DNA of 64,000 nucleotides, from contig JARLHR010000043.1 in the NCBI GenBank assembly GCA_031292145.1, forward strand, positions 1 to 64,000. The letters run 5' to 3'. This DNA comes from Clostridium sp. GTDB taxonomy: Bacteria; Bacillota; Clostridia; Clostridiales; Clostridiaceae. How positions within the stretch are numbered: the stretch's first letter is position 1; each line of letters starts with the position of its first letter. This document shows, piece after piece, positions 55,830 through 64,000 of the stretch. A program made the position numbers and the translations under genes. The notes under the pieces were generated by a model that searched no databases, was not told the origin of the DNA, and was given only the letters and a program-made list of their open reading frames with translations.

Positions 55830-55883
55830 GCATCATTTTGAGTCATTGAGCTTTGAAGGTGTTTTAATTAGGGAGTAAGGATA

Positions 55884-56819
55884 ATGATTGTTATAAATAA
55901 AGATTTACAATATATTAGCAATTCTAATAATTATACAGCACTTGGTAGTTTTGATGGGCTTCATATAGGGCATCTTTCCTTAATATACAAAGTAGTAGAA
56001 ATTGCAAAAAAAAATAATGGCAGAAGTATGGTTTTTACCTTTAAAAATCATCCTAGAACTTTAGTAAATAAGGAAAATTCTCTAAAGCTTTTAATGGATA
56101 ATAAAAGAAAAATTGAAATTTTAGAAACTCATAATATAGATATAGTTTGTTTTAAAGAGTTTGATTCTGAATTTATGAAAATGACACCAAAAGAATTTAT
56201 AAAATATCTGGTATTTGAGTATAATATAAAGGGAATTGTTGTAGGATTTAATTATAAATTTGGCTATAAAAATTTGGGAAATGTAGAACTTCTAAAAGAG
56301 TTACAAAACGAATATGGATATGAATTACATATAATGGAACCATGCATATATAATAATGAAGTTATAAGCAGCACTAGAATACGAAAATCCTTAGCGGATG
56401 GGGAAGTTCTAGAAGCAAGTAAAATGCTTGGATTGCCATATGCTCTAAAAGGAGAAGTTGTTCATGGAAAGAAGATTGGACGAACTATAGGATTTCCTAC
56501 AGCTAACTTAAAATATGATAAAAATTTCGTTTTACCTAAAGAAGGGGTATATTATACTAATGTAGAGGTAAATAATAATATATATAAGGGAATTACATCT
56601 GTTGGTAATAATCCTACGGTAAAAGGTGAAGCATTAACTGTAGAAACATATATTTTAGATTTCCGTAAAGAGATATATGGAGTACAAATAAATGTTAGTT
56701 TCATAAAAAAAATCCGCGATAATAAAAAATTTAATAGCCTAGAAGAATTGAAGAATCAGCTTGAAAAAGACAAATCTTTCGCAAATAATGAAAACTATAT
56801 GTCGAGTAGAATAATATAG
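55884..56819 (+). CDS. ribF: Bifunctional riboflavin kinase/FAD synthetase
   Basis: This 311-aa protein makes FMN and FAD. The adenylyltransferase part has ALGSFDGLHIGH and SSTRIRKSL. The C-terminal kinase part has GRTIGFPTANLKYD and VETYILDF. GGGAGTAAGG precedes the ATG. It follows truB by 54 bp, the standard order. Confidence 0.95.
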   Translation: MIVINKDLQYISNSNNYTALGSFDGLHIGHLSLIYKVVEIAKKNNGRSMVFTFKNHPRTLVNKENSLKLLMDNKRKIEILETHNIDIVCFKEFDSEFMKMTPKEFIKYLVFEYNIKGIVVGFNYKFGYKNLGNVELLKELQNEYGYELHIMEPCIYNNEVISSTRIRKSLADGEVLEASKMLGLPYALKGEVVHGKKIGRTIGFPTANLKYDKNFVLPKEGVYYTNVEVNNNIYKGITSVGNNPTVKGEALTVETYILDFRKEIYGVQINVSFIKKIRDNKKFNSLEELKNQLEKDKSFANNENYMSSRII

Positions 56820-56820
56820 T

Positions 56821-56848
56821 TTACAATATTAGTTACTTTTGATATAAT
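56821..56848 (+). promoter_or_regulatory. Promoter of rpsO
   Basis: TTACAA at 56821-56826, a 16-bp spacer and TATAAT at 56843-56848. Confidence 0.65.
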
Positions 56849-56854
56849 AACTCA

Positions 56855-56930
56855 TGGAACCTAATTCTAAGTTTTAAGGTGCCATCTTTTTACTTGGAAC
56901 TAGGGGATAATTAATATAATACACGGAGGT
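56855..56930 (+). promoter_or_regulatory. Candidate S15 autoregulatory leader of rpsO
   Basis: CCTAATTCTAAG at 56860-56871 pairs with CTTGGAACTAGG at 56893-56904 (11 of 12 positions, one G-U). It forms a long stem with a T-rich loop that can form an alternative ATGG/CCAT pair. Feedback by S15 on its leader is known in several bacteria. Confidence 0.45.
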
Positions 56931-56939
56931 GCACTTATA

Positions 56940-57203
56940 ATGGATAAGGCAAAAAAATTAGAAATTATTAAAAAATTTGGAAGAAGTGAAGGGGACACTG
57001 GTTCACCAGAAGTTCAAATAGCATTACTTTCTGAAAGAATTAAATCTTTAACTGAACATTTAAAAGTTCACAAAAAAGATCACCATTCAAGAAGAGGATT
57101 ATTAATGATGGTTGGTCAAAGAAGAGGTCTTTTAAACTATTTAAGTGATCAAGATGTTGAAAGATACAGAACTATAGTGAAAGAATTAGGTTTAAGAAGA
57201 TAA
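56940..57203 (+). CDS. rpsO: 30S ribosomal protein S15
   Basis: This 87-aa protein has the S15 signature: [35 protein letters not shown] and [10 protein letters not shown]. It binds 16S rRNA at a three-way junction. CGGAGG precedes the ATG. A terminator follows, then pnp. Confidence 0.98.
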   Translation: MDKAKKLEIIKKFGRSEGDTGSPEVQIALLSERIKSLTEHLKVHKKDHHSRRGLLMMVGQRRGLLNYLSDQDVERYRTIVKELGLRR

Positions 57204-57208
57204 TTTTT

Positions 57209-57236
57209 AGAGCGGAGGATTCCGCTCTATTATTTT
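57209..57236 (+). terminator. Terminator after rpsO
   Basis: TAGAGCGGA and TCCGCTCTA form a perfect 9-bp stem, then TTATTTT. Confidence 0.85.
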
Positions 57237-57308
57237 AAAATATACAGAATGTACCAAAAAAATAAAAAACAACAATAGTTGGATGAACCTAAAGGGAGGT
57301 CAAGAATT

Positions 57309-59414
57309 ATGAATAACGTTCTAACGACTGAAATCGCTGGAAGAGAATTAAAAGTTGAGTTCGGAAAAGTGGGTATGTTATCGAATGCGGCAACATTTAC
57401 TAGCTATGGAGATACAGTAATTTTAACTAATGTTAATGCATCACCACAACCTAAAGAAGGGATAGATTTCTTTCCTCTAAGCGTTGAATATGAAGAAAGA
57501 TTATATGCAGTAGGGAAAATCCCAGGAGGATTTATTAAGAGAGAAGGAAGACCATCAGAGAAAGCAATATTGAATGGTAGAGCTGTTGATAGAACAATAA
57601 GACCTCTATTTCCAAAAGGATATAGAAATGACGTTCAAGTTGTTACTACAGTTGTATCAGTTGAAAAAGATAATTTACCAGAGATCTTAGCTATTAATGC
57701 AGCATCGCTTGCATTATGTCTTTCAAGCATTCCTTATACAATTCCAACAGCAGCAGTACAAGTAGGACTTATAGATGGAAAATTTGTTACCAACCCAAAT
57801 ACTGAAGGACGTGAAAAAAGTATTCTTCATTTGACAGTATGCGCAACAAAAGAAAAGGTAATGATGATTGAAGCGGGTGGGCAAGAAATTCCAGAAGATA
57901 CTATGATAGATGCTATTAAGTATGGCTTTGATGAGTGTCAAAAAATTATCACATTCCAAGAAGAAGCAATGGTCAAGTTTGGAAAGAAAAAAGATGAGCC
58001 AGTATTATATGCTGTAGATTCAGAAGTTGAAAGAGATGTTAAAGAATTTGCTCATGATATGGTTAAAGAAGCAATGTATATCATGGATAAAGATGAAAGA
58101 AATGCTGCAGTAGATATTGTATATGAAAAAGTTAAAGAACAATTTTCTGAAAAGTATGCTGATAAAATGGGAGATATAAAAGAAGTGCTTTACAATATGC
58201 AAAAGAAAGTTGTAAGACATATGCTTTTAAAAGACAAAAGAAGACCAGACGGAAGAGCTTTTGATCAAGTTAGACCACTTGGGTGTGAGATTGGATTATT
58301 ACCAAGAACACATGGTACAGGATTATTTACAAGAGGATTAACTCAAGTAATGACAGTTGCAACTCTTGGATCAATCAGTGAAATTCAAATATTAGATGGA
58401 ATAGATGAAGCACAATCAAAGAGGTATATGCATCACTACAACTTCCCAGGATATAGTGTTGGAGAAGTAAAACCATTAAGAGGTCCAGGAAGAAGAGAAA
58501 TTGGGCATGGAGCGTTAGCAGAAAGAGCTCTTGAACCATTAATCCCTTCAGAAGAAGAATTCCCTTATACAATTAGATTAGTATCAGAAGTTTTAAGTTC
58601 TAATGGATCAACTTCACAAGCTTCAGTTTGTGGATCAACATTAGCATTATTAGATGCAGGAGTTCCTATTAAGAGACCAGCAGCTGGTATTGCAATGGGG
58701 TTAATAACATCAGAAGATTTATCAGAAGAAGCAGTAATAACTGATATTCAAGGAATAGAAGATTTCTTTGGAGATATGGACTTTAAAGTAGCTGGAACAA
58801 CTGAAGGTATAACATCAATTCAAGTTGATACTAAACTTCAAGGTTTTAGTTTTAATGTAGTAGAAAATGCTATTAAAGATGCAAGAAAGGCTAGACTTAC
58901 TATTATTGATAAAATAAATGAATGTATATCTGCTCCAAGAGAAGATGTTTCACTATATGCACCAAAAACTCAAATAATGAGTATAAATCCAGATAAAATA
59001 AGAGATGTAATTGGAGCTGGTGGTAAGGTTATAAATAAAATAATCCAAGATACAGGTGTTAAAATTGATATAAAAGAAGATGGAACTGTATTTGTAAGTT
59101 CAACTGATCACCAAGGTGTTAACGAAGCTATTAAGATAATAGATGGTTTAACTAAGGAAGTAAAACCTGGGGAAGTTTATTTGGGTAAAGTTACTAAAAT
59201 AACTACCTTTGGAGCATTTGTTGAAATTTTACCTAGTAAAGAAGGATTAGTTCATATTTCTAAATTAGCTAATGAGAGAGTAAACAAAGTAGAAGATGTA
59301 GTATCTATTGGAGATGAAATTCTGGTTAAAGTAACAGAAATTGACAATCAAGGAAGAATAAATCTTTCGAGAAAAGATGCTTTATTAGAGCAAGAAAATA
59401 AAGAAGAAAAATAA
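57309..59414 (+). CDS. pnp: Polynucleotide phosphorylase
   Basis: This 701-aa 3'-5' phosphorolytic exoribonuclease carries two RNase PH domains ([18 protein letters not shown] in the first). A KH domain ([12 protein letters not shown]) and an S1 domain ([15 protein letters not shown]) follow. ATG 57309 follows AAAGGGAGG; the frame extends 10 codons further but without a site. The rpsO-pnp pair is conserved. Confidence 0.97.
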   Translation: MNNVLTTEIAGRELKVEFGKVGMLSNAATFTSYGDTVILTNVNASPQPKEGIDFFPLSVEYEERLYAVGKIPGGFIKREGRPSEKAILNGRAVDRTIRPLFPKGYRNDVQVVTTVVSVEKDNLPEILAINAASLALCLSSIPYTIPTAAVQVGLIDGKFVTNPNTEGREKSILHLTVCATKEKVMMIEAGGQEIPEDTMIDAIKYGFDECQKIITFQEEAMVKFGKKKDEPVLYAVDSEVERDVKEFAHDMVKEAMYIMDKDERNAAVDIVYEKVKEQFSEKYADKMGDIKEVLYNMQKKVVRHMLLKDKRRPDGRAFDQVRPLGCEIGLLPRTHGTGLFTRGLTQVMTVATLGSISEIQILDGIDEAQSKRYMHHYNFPGYSVGEVKPLRGPGRREIGHGALAERALEPLIPSEEEFPYTIRLVSEVLSSNGSTSQASVCGSTLALLDAGVPIKRPAAGIAMGLITSEDLSEEAVITDIQGIEDFFGDMDFKVAGTTEGITSIQVDTKLQGFSFNVVENAIKDARKARLTIIDKINECISAPREDVSLYAPKTQIMSINPDKIRDVIGAGGKVINKIIQDTGVKIDIKEDGTVFVSSTDHQGVNEAIKIIDGLTKEVKPGEVYLGKVTKITTFGAFVEILPSKEGLVHISKLANERVNKVEDVVSIGDEILVKVTEIDNQGRINLSRKDALLEQENKEEK

Positions 59415-59415
59415 G

Positions 59416-59438
59416 AGGCATTAAATTGCCTTTTTTTT
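59416..59438 (+). terminator. Terminator after pnp
   Basis: AGGCA and TGCCT form a short stem with a six-base loop, then a run of T. Confidence 0.75.
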
Positions 59439-59462
59439 AACTTATAAGGAGGGCAAGTACAC

Positions 59463-60770
59463 ATGTATAACACATATACTCTTAAAAATGGATTACGAGT
59501 TGTAACCGAAAAAATCGAACATTTAAACTCTATTAGTGTTGGAGTGATGGTACAGAACGGTTCTAGAAATGAAAGTGCAGAAGTTAATGGGATATCTCAT
59601 TTTATTGAGCATATGTTTTTTAAAGGAACTGATAAAAGAACTTCAAAACAAGTTATGGAGGATATAGAAAATGTAGGTGGTCAAATTAATGCTTTTACAA
59701 GTAAAGAGGCTACTTGCTACTATGTTAAAGCATTAAATACTCATTTAGATTTAGCCTTGGATATTCTTTCAGATATAATGTTAAATGCAAAGTTTGATCC
59801 TGAAGAAATAGAAAAGGAAAAAGGAGTAGTAATTGAAGAAATTAATATGAGCGAAGATTCTCCAGAAGATGTATTGGATGATGCTCATTCGAAATCATGT
59901 TTTGGTAAAGAATCACTAGGATATCCGATTTTGGGAACAATACCTTTAGTAAAATCATTTACTAGAGAAAAAATATTAAATTTTATTAATGAAAAATATA
60001 CTCCATATAATTCTGTAATATCAGTATGTGGTAAATTTGATGATAAAGAGCTGGAAGATTTAATTGATAAATATTTTGGTAGTTGGAAAAGTAAAAATCA
60101 ATATAAACCAGGATATGCAGAGACAATAATACAAGTTGATTCAGCATATGCTAAAAAGGAAATTGAACAACTTCATATTTCCTTAGGTTTGCAAGGATTA
60201 CCTTATGGTGATGAGCATACCTATTCATTAGTACTTCTTAACAATATATTTGGAAATGGAGCTTCGTCCATTCTTTTTCAAAAGGTAAGGGAAGAATTGG
60301 GGTTATGTTATTCAATAGCATCTTATTTGCAACCGTTTCAAGAGGTTGGTACATTAAATATATATGCAGGTTTAAATAGAAATTATGGAGAAAAGGCCTT
60401 AGAAGTTATAAACAAAGAAATAACGCTGTTTAGTAAGAATGGAATTACTGATGAACAATTTCAAATTAATAAAGAAAAAATTAAAGCTAATTATATATTA
60501 GGGTTAGAAAGTACTAGTTCAAGAATGTTTTCAAATGCAAAAACATATCTTTTTAGAAATAGAATAAAAACTCAAGAAGAAGTAATTAAAAAGATCGATG
60601 ATATAAATAAAGATGATATTCAGTATGTATTAGAAAGATGCTTTAAAAATGGAGTGCTAAATGCTGCATATGTCGGGCAAGATGTAGAGTATGCTAAATT
60701 AGATTCTATAATATTAAAGAATTCCAAGGCTTATGATAATTCAAACTATAGCAGTAAACACAATTTGTAA
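59463..60770 (+). CDS. mlpA: M16 family zinc peptidase (MlpA/YmxG-like)
   Basis: This 435-aa pitrilysin-type protease has HFIEH at 46-50, the inverted zinc motif HxxEH, and a second glutamate around EKEKGVVIEEI. Its substrate is unknown; in Bacillus the homologue is called MlpA/YmxG. AAGGAGG precedes the ATG. It lies between pnp and ymxH, matching the Bacillus order. Confidence 0.93.
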   Translation: MYNTYTLKNGLRVVTEKIEHLNSISVGVMVQNGSRNESAEVNGISHFIEHMFFKGTDKRTSKQVMEDIENVGGQINAFTSKEATCYYVKALNTHLDLALDILSDIMLNAKFDPEEIEKEKGVVIEEINMSEDSPEDVLDDAHSKSCFGKESLGYPILGTIPLVKSFTREKILNFINEKYTPYNSVISVCGKFDDKELEDLIDKYFGSWKSKNQYKPGYAETIIQVDSAYAKKEIEQLHISLGLQGLPYGDEHTYSLVLLNNIFGNGASSILFQKVREELGLCYSIASYLQPFQEVGTLNIYAGLNRNYGEKALEVINKEITLFSKNGITDEQFQINKEKIKANYILGLESTSSRMFSNAKTYLFRNRIKTQEEVIKKIDDINKDDIQYVLERCFKNGVLNAAYVGQDVEYAKLDSIILKNSKAYDNSNYSSKHNL

Positions 60771-60788
60771 AAAAAATTATGTAATAAT

Positions 60789-60836
60789 AAACCCCCTTTT
60801 CTCATATTATTTTATGAGTATTAAAGGAGGTTTTTT
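60789..60836 (+). promoter_or_regulatory. Hairpin enclosing the ribosome site of ymxH
   Basis: AAACCCCCTTT (60789-60799) pairs with AAAGGAGGTTT (60823-60833), 10 of 11 positions, with an inner CTCATA/TATGAG stem. The right arm is the ribosome site, and six T residues lead straight into ATG 60837. The structure therefore looks both like an intrinsic terminator and like a block on translation. Confidence 0.6.
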
Positions 60837-61118
60837 ATGAGTGAAGAAAATAAAATTAAATATTTAAGTGATATAGAAAGATATGAACTTATAAATATTA
60901 ATGATGGAGAAAAGTATGATTACTTGTTAAATAATGATTTGATAATAGACGATGAAGGAAACTTTAAATATCTAATAGTCAATTTAAATGGTGGAAAATT
61001 TAACATTTTTAGCAGTAAAGATTTTTTGGAAATCCCATGGAGTTGCGTAAAAAAGATTGGATCTAAAACGATTATATTGGATGCAGAAGAGGAAGTAATT
61101 AAAAAGGTAAAGCTATAA
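60837..61118 (+). CDS. ymxH: PRC-barrel-like YmxH/YlmC family protein
   Basis: This 93-aa protein has the YlmC/YmxH pattern (LSDIERYELININDGEKYDY, LIVNLNGGKFNIF and IPWSCVKKIGSKTIIL). It is a small beta-rich protein of unknown function associated with sporulating Firmicutes. Its order between mlpA and dapG matches B. subtilis; the dipicolinate synthase genes found there are absent here. Translation may be controlled by the hairpin upstream. Confidence 0.85.
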   Translation: MSEENKIKYLSDIERYELININDGEKYDYLLNNDLIIDDEGNFKYLIVNLNGGKFNIFSSKDFLEIPWSCVKKIGSKTIILDAEEEVIKKVKL

Positions 61119-61133
61119 TTAGGAGGGATTTTA

Positions 61134-62330
61134 ATGAAAATAGTTGTACAAAAATTTGGAGGGACTTCAGTATCTACTGAAGAAAATAGAAAAAAAGTTA
61201 TAGAAAAGGTTAAAAATGCTGTCAATGAAGGATACAGTCCTGTTGTTGTAGTATCAGCTATGGGAAGAAAAGGAGAACCTTATGCCACAGATTCATTATT
61301 GTCATTAATAGATGATAAATTTAAAAATGTAAATAAATTAGCTCAAGACTTACTTATGTGTTGTGGAGAAATTATAAGTTCCGTTGTCATGAGTAACGAT
61401 TTATATAGTGCGGGGATTGATGCTGTGCCGCTTACTGGCGGGCAAGCTGGTATATTAACTGATAGTAATTTTACAGATTCAACATGCATTAATGTTACGC
61501 CTAAGAAAATTTTAGATTTAGTGTCACAGGGAAGGATTCCGGTAATTACAGGATTTCAGGGAATCACCGAAAATGGATATTTGACGACATTGGGCAGGGG
61601 TGGAAGTGATACAACAGCTTCTATTTTAGGAGTTGCACTTAAAGCTTCAGCTATTGAAATATACACTGATGTAGATGGAATTATGACAGCTGATCCTAGA
61701 ATTGTTAAAAATGCGAATTTAATCGATGTTATAAGTTATAATGAAGTATTTCAATTGGCAGATAAGGGGGCTACAGTAATCCATCCAAAGGCTGTAGAAA
61801 TTGCGATGGAAGGCAATATACCTATATTAATCAAAAATACTCTAAGTAATTGCAAAGGAACACTTATAAATAACTTTGGTGATAAAGTTAGTGATAAGTT
61901 AATGACTGGCATTACCAGCCAAAAAAATAGAATTCAAGTCTCAATTAGAGCATGCGAAAATGAAGGCAATGTGAAATATAAAAATGTTTTAGATTTAGTA
62001 GCTGCAAATAATATAAGTTTAGATTTAATAAATATATTTCCAAAAGAGCAAATTTTCACCATAACTCAAAAAGATAAAGAAGTTTTAGTAGATGTTTTAA
62101 ATGATGCTAATTTGAAATATAGCTTAATAGAAGATTGTAGCAAGGTAGCAGTTATTGGTTCGAAAATGAAGGGAATACCTGGGGTTATGGCGAAAATTAT
62201 AAAAGCTTTAAGTGATAGTAATATAGAAGTGTTACAAACCGCAGATTCGCATATGACAATTTGGTGTTTAGTACGCTCTAAAAATGAAAAAGATGCAATA
62301 AATGTTTTACATAAAACTTTTAAGCTTTAG
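61134..62330 (+). CDS. dapG: Aspartate kinase
   Basis: This 398-aa enzyme makes aspartyl phosphate, the first step to diaminopimelate, lysine, threonine and methionine. It begins IVVQKFGGTSVST. GRGGSDTTASILGVAL and two C-terminal ACT domains (from about 255) follow, the second with GSKMKGIPGVMAKI. I name it dapG by position between ymxH and tepA; it could equally be labelled lysC. TAGGAGGG precedes the ATG. Confidence 0.9.
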   Translation: MKIVVQKFGGTSVSTEENRKKVIEKVKNAVNEGYSPVVVVSAMGRKGEPYATDSLLSLIDDKFKNVNKLAQDLLMCCGEIISSVVMSNDLYSAGIDAVPLTGGQAGILTDSNFTDSTCINVTPKKILDLVSQGRIPVITGFQGITENGYLTTLGRGGSDTTASILGVALKASAIEIYTDVDGIMTADPRIVKNANLIDVISYNEVFQLADKGATVIHPKAVEIAMEGNIPILIKNTLSNCKGTLINNFGDKVSDKLMTGITSQKNRIQVSIRACENEGNVKYKNVLDLVAANNISLDLINIFPKEQIFTITQKDKEVLVDVLNDANLKYSLIEDCSKVAVIGSKMKGIPGVMAKIIKALSDSNIEVLQTADSHMTIWCLVRSKNEKDAINVLHKTFKL

Positions 62331-62360
62331 GCATATTCAAAAAATAATAAGTCAGCATGA
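62329..62360. repeat. Half of a family-1 repeat end after dapG
   Basis: The sequence AGGCATATTCAAAAAATAAT continues to AAGTCAGCAT. It matches one terminal arm of the 63206 and 49021 repeats, without the partner arm. It begins within the dapG stop codon, so it is either a deletion remnant or a solo arm. Confidence 0.55.
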
Positions 62361-62366
62361 TGAATA

Positions 62367-62410
62367 AAATACCTCCTAATGTACAGAATAAAAAAAGTAT
62401 AGGAGGTATT
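62367..62410 (+). promoter_or_regulatory. Perfect hairpin enclosing the ribosome site of tepA
   Basis: AATACCTCCTA (62367-62377) is the exact inverse of TAGGAGGTATT (62400-62410), an 11-bp stem whose right arm is the AGGAGG site of tepA. A 22-base A-rich loop separates them. It should hold the site closed unless opened. Confidence 0.6.
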
Positions 62411-62415
62411 ATTAT

Positions 62416-63123
62416 ATGAATGAATATATTTTAAGTAAAGATGAAACAGGAAAAGAAGACGATAATAAAACAAAGGCGCAAGATAAAATAGAAGATGTAA
62501 AAGAGCTTGGAAACACAAATTTAGCAAATCCTAATAAAAGAATACAAGTTTTATCTATAATAGGACAAATAGAAGGGCATTCAGTGCTTCCGCCGCAAAC
62601 AAAGGCTACAAAATATGAACATATTATTCCACAGCTCATAGATATTGAACAAAATGAAGAGGCCAAAGGCTTGCTTATAGTACTAAACACTGTAGGAGGA
62701 GACGTAGAAGCCGGGCTTGCTATTTCTGAAATGATTCGTAGTATGTCAAAACCTACAGTATCTATAGTGATTGGTGGAGGCCATTCAATAGGAGTACCGC
62801 TTGCCACATCAGCTGATTTTTCATTTATAACTCCATCAGCAACAATGATAGTTCACCCGGTGAGAATGAATGGATTTGTAATTGGGGTATCACAAACCTT
62901 TGAATATTTTAAAAAAATGCAAGAAAGAATAAACGAATTTATAGTAAGAACATCTAAGATAAAGGATGAAACATTACAAAAATTTATGCTACAAACAAAT
63001 GACTTGCTAAACGATGTAGGTACTATGTTAATTGGAAAGCAGGCAGTGGATTGCGGACTTATTGATGAAGTAGGAGGAATACATGAAGCTCTAGATAAGC
63101 TTAATGAACTTATAGAAAAATAG
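62416..63123 (+). CDS. tepA: ClpP-class serine protease TepA-like
   Basis: This 235-aa protein has the ClpP/crotonase fold: LNTVGGDVEAGLAISEMIRS, then IGGGHSIGVPLATSADF with catalytic Ser124, and His147 in IVHPVR. It resembles B. subtilis TepA (YmfB), a protein lying next to spoIIIE. There is no signal peptide; it is probably a peptidase of the cytoplasm or membrane surface. Translation start lies behind a closed hairpin. Confidence 0.9.
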   Translation: MNEYILSKDETGKEDDNKTKAQDKIEDVKELGNTNLANPNKRIQVLSIIGQIEGHSVLPPQTKATKYEHIIPQLIDIEQNEEAKGLLIVLNTVGGDVEAGLAISEMIRSMSKPTVSIVIGGGHSIGVPLATSADFSFITPSATMIVHPVRMNGFVIGVSQTFEYFKKMQERINEFIVRTSKIKDETLQKFMLQTNDLLNDVGTMLIGKQAVDCGLIDEVGGIHEALDKLNELIEK

Positions 63124-63133
63124 CAGTATTTTT

Positions 63134-63165
63134 AAGGTTATAGAAAAAAATCTATAGCCGATTTT
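63134..63165 (+). terminator. Terminator after tepA
   Basis: GGTTATAG pairs with CTATAGCC (one G-U) around an A-rich loop, then a T-rich stretch. Confidence 0.75.
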
Positions 63166-63205
63166 TATTTTTAGTGTTATCTTATTAAATGAGAATAGTT
63201 GTTTT

Positions 63206-63331
63206 AGGCATATGAAAGAAAATAATAAGTCCATGATGCGATGTATATTTCTTGTCAGACGAGGAAGTATGTTTGCCTCATAGTGGGCTATTAGGGAAAC
63301 ATGCTGACTTATTATTTTTTTGAATATGCCT
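63206..63331. repeat. MITE-like repeat, family 1, copy upstream of ftsK
   Basis: This 126-bp element begins AGGCATATGAAAGAAAATAAT and ends TTATTTTTTTGAATATGCCT. Its first 40 bases are nearly identical to the copy at 49021, whose interior is about 30 bp longer. Confidence 0.82.
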
Positions 63332-63363
63332 TATGTAGAAGATAGATGTGAGGTGATGAAGGT

Positions 63364-64000
63364 ATGAGTAGGGCGAAAGGTAAGCAGAGTGCTGCAAAAA
63401 ACAAAAAAGATGAAAATACAGTAAATCCCGATATAGTAGGAATAGTATATATTGCAACAGGAATAATACTTGGAATTGCATTATACACGTCTTTGGCTGG
63501 AATATTATCATCTTTAGCGCAAAGAATATCATGGGTAATAATAGGAATAGGTGCAAATGCATTACCTCTTTATTTAGTATATTTTGGATTTCAATATATA
63601 AAAACAAGGGGGAATGTTGAGTTAAAGAAAAGTTTTTGGGGAATTACTATTTTTGTTATTGTCATTATGTTGACTTTTGGAATTATAAATATTCAAAGTA
63701 TTGATGATCAAAGTGATTTCTTTGCGAATATCAAACTAATAATTGGTGATGGTACAGGTACCATGCATGGAGGAATATTGTCATATATTATATGTTATCC
63801 TCTTAATAAAATTGTGGGAGCTTTAGGGACGTATGTTATTCTTCTTACTTTTTCAGTAATAGCCGTTATATTGATTTTTGATATTACGCTATATGATTTA
63901 GGATTAAAAGCATATAATAAAGGCGAAAGCATAAGAAACAGTAGAAATAAAAAAATTAGAGAAAAAAATGAGAAACAAAGAACTAGTGAAGATTATATTA
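63364..64000 (+). CDS. ftsK: DNA translocase FtsK/SpoIIIE, N-terminal part
   Basis: The gene runs off the end of the window; 212 codons are present. After a short basic start (MSRAKGKQSAAKNKKDE) four transmembrane helices follow (VGIVYIATGIILGIALYTSL, WVIIGIGANALPLYLVYFGF, and two more to about residue 190). A charged linker begins near the edge. This is the usual FtsK/SpoIIIE membrane anchor; the AAA+ motor lies outside. The position after tepA matches B. subtilis spoIIIE. GAGGTG lies 10 bases before the ATG. Confidence 0.88.
   Translation, partial: MSRAKGKQSAAKNKKDENTVNPDIVGIVYIATGIILGIALYTSLAGILSSLAQRISWVIIGIGANALPLYLVYFGFQYIKTRGNVELKKSFWGITIFVIVIMLTFGIINIQSIDDQSDFFANIKLIIGDGTGTMHGGILSYIICYPLNKIVGALGTYVILLTFSVIAVILIFDITLYDLGLKAYNKGESIRNSRNKKIREKNEKQRTSEDYI

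Noticed and set aside
61134-61160. Lysine riboswitch before the aspartate kinase
   Set aside because: Only 15 bases separate it from ymxH. There is no room or sequence for a riboswitch.

Overview
The window is a low-GC clostridial chromosome segment, most likely Clostridium sensu stricto. The evidence is very A/T-rich DNA, AGGAGG-type ribosome binding sites and a Firmicutes core gene order. That order is rplS-rbgA-rnhB-yraN-comM-dprA-topA-codY, rpsB-tsf-pyrH-frr-uppS-cdsA-dxr-rseP-ispG, rimP-nusA-rnpM-ylxQ-infB-rbfA-nrnA-truB-ribF-rpsO-pnp, then mlpA-ymxH-dapG-tepA-ftsK. The species cannot be fixed from the sequence alone.

Region 1 (1-2.7 kb) holds the rplS end, rbgA, rnhB, yraN and the first 35 codons of comM. 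Region 2 (2.7-32.27 kb) is a 29,564-bp integrated element that splits comM. A shared 14-bp core (2693-2706 and 32257-32270) marks both junctions. Joining the two outer flanks through one core copy restores the ComM reading frame exactly. The enzyme is a large serine recombinase encoded next to the right end. No capsid, tail or conjugation genes are visible, so this is best called a genomic island or decayed integrative element. Several of its genes are broken: a ParB-like fragment, a frameshifted gene beside a resolvase, and other remnants.

The island cargo looks like a defence or conflict island. It holds an SF2 helicase, a reverse-strand cluster of Zn-ribbon and TPR proteins, very small membrane peptides, a Zn-ribbon/TM/LRR protein, a large SIR2-domain protein resembling anti-phage DSR NADases, three secreted wall-binding-repeat proteins and a MerR-like coiled-coil protein. 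It also holds a compact four-gene operon at 23.8-27.7 kb. This encodes a histone-fold-like protein, a 452-aa unknown, a protein with a CorA-like two-helix membrane end, and a cysteine/histidine-rich protein. A GHKL (MORC/MutL/Hsp90-type) ATPase gene follows. I consider this operon the best candidate for an undescribed system. Separately, a three-copy non-coding repeat with a gap-free 61-nt core brackets the SIR2 gene and the wall-protein genes.

Region 3 (32.27-64 kb) is housekeeping. It covers the 3' part of comM, DNA processing and topology (dprA, topA), CodY, translation factors, isoprenoid and phospholipid synthesis, the nusA-infB operon, RNA decay (pnp, nrnA), and the sporulation-era cluster mlpA-ymxH-dapG-tepA-ftsK (ftsK runs off the end). 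Its intergenic gaps hold dispersed palindromic MITE-like repeats. One family has terminal inverted repeats of about 26 bp and at least five copies. There are also hairpins that enclose ribosome binding sites (ymxH, tepA) or separate one from its start codon (topA). No tRNA, rRNA or CRISPR array was seen.
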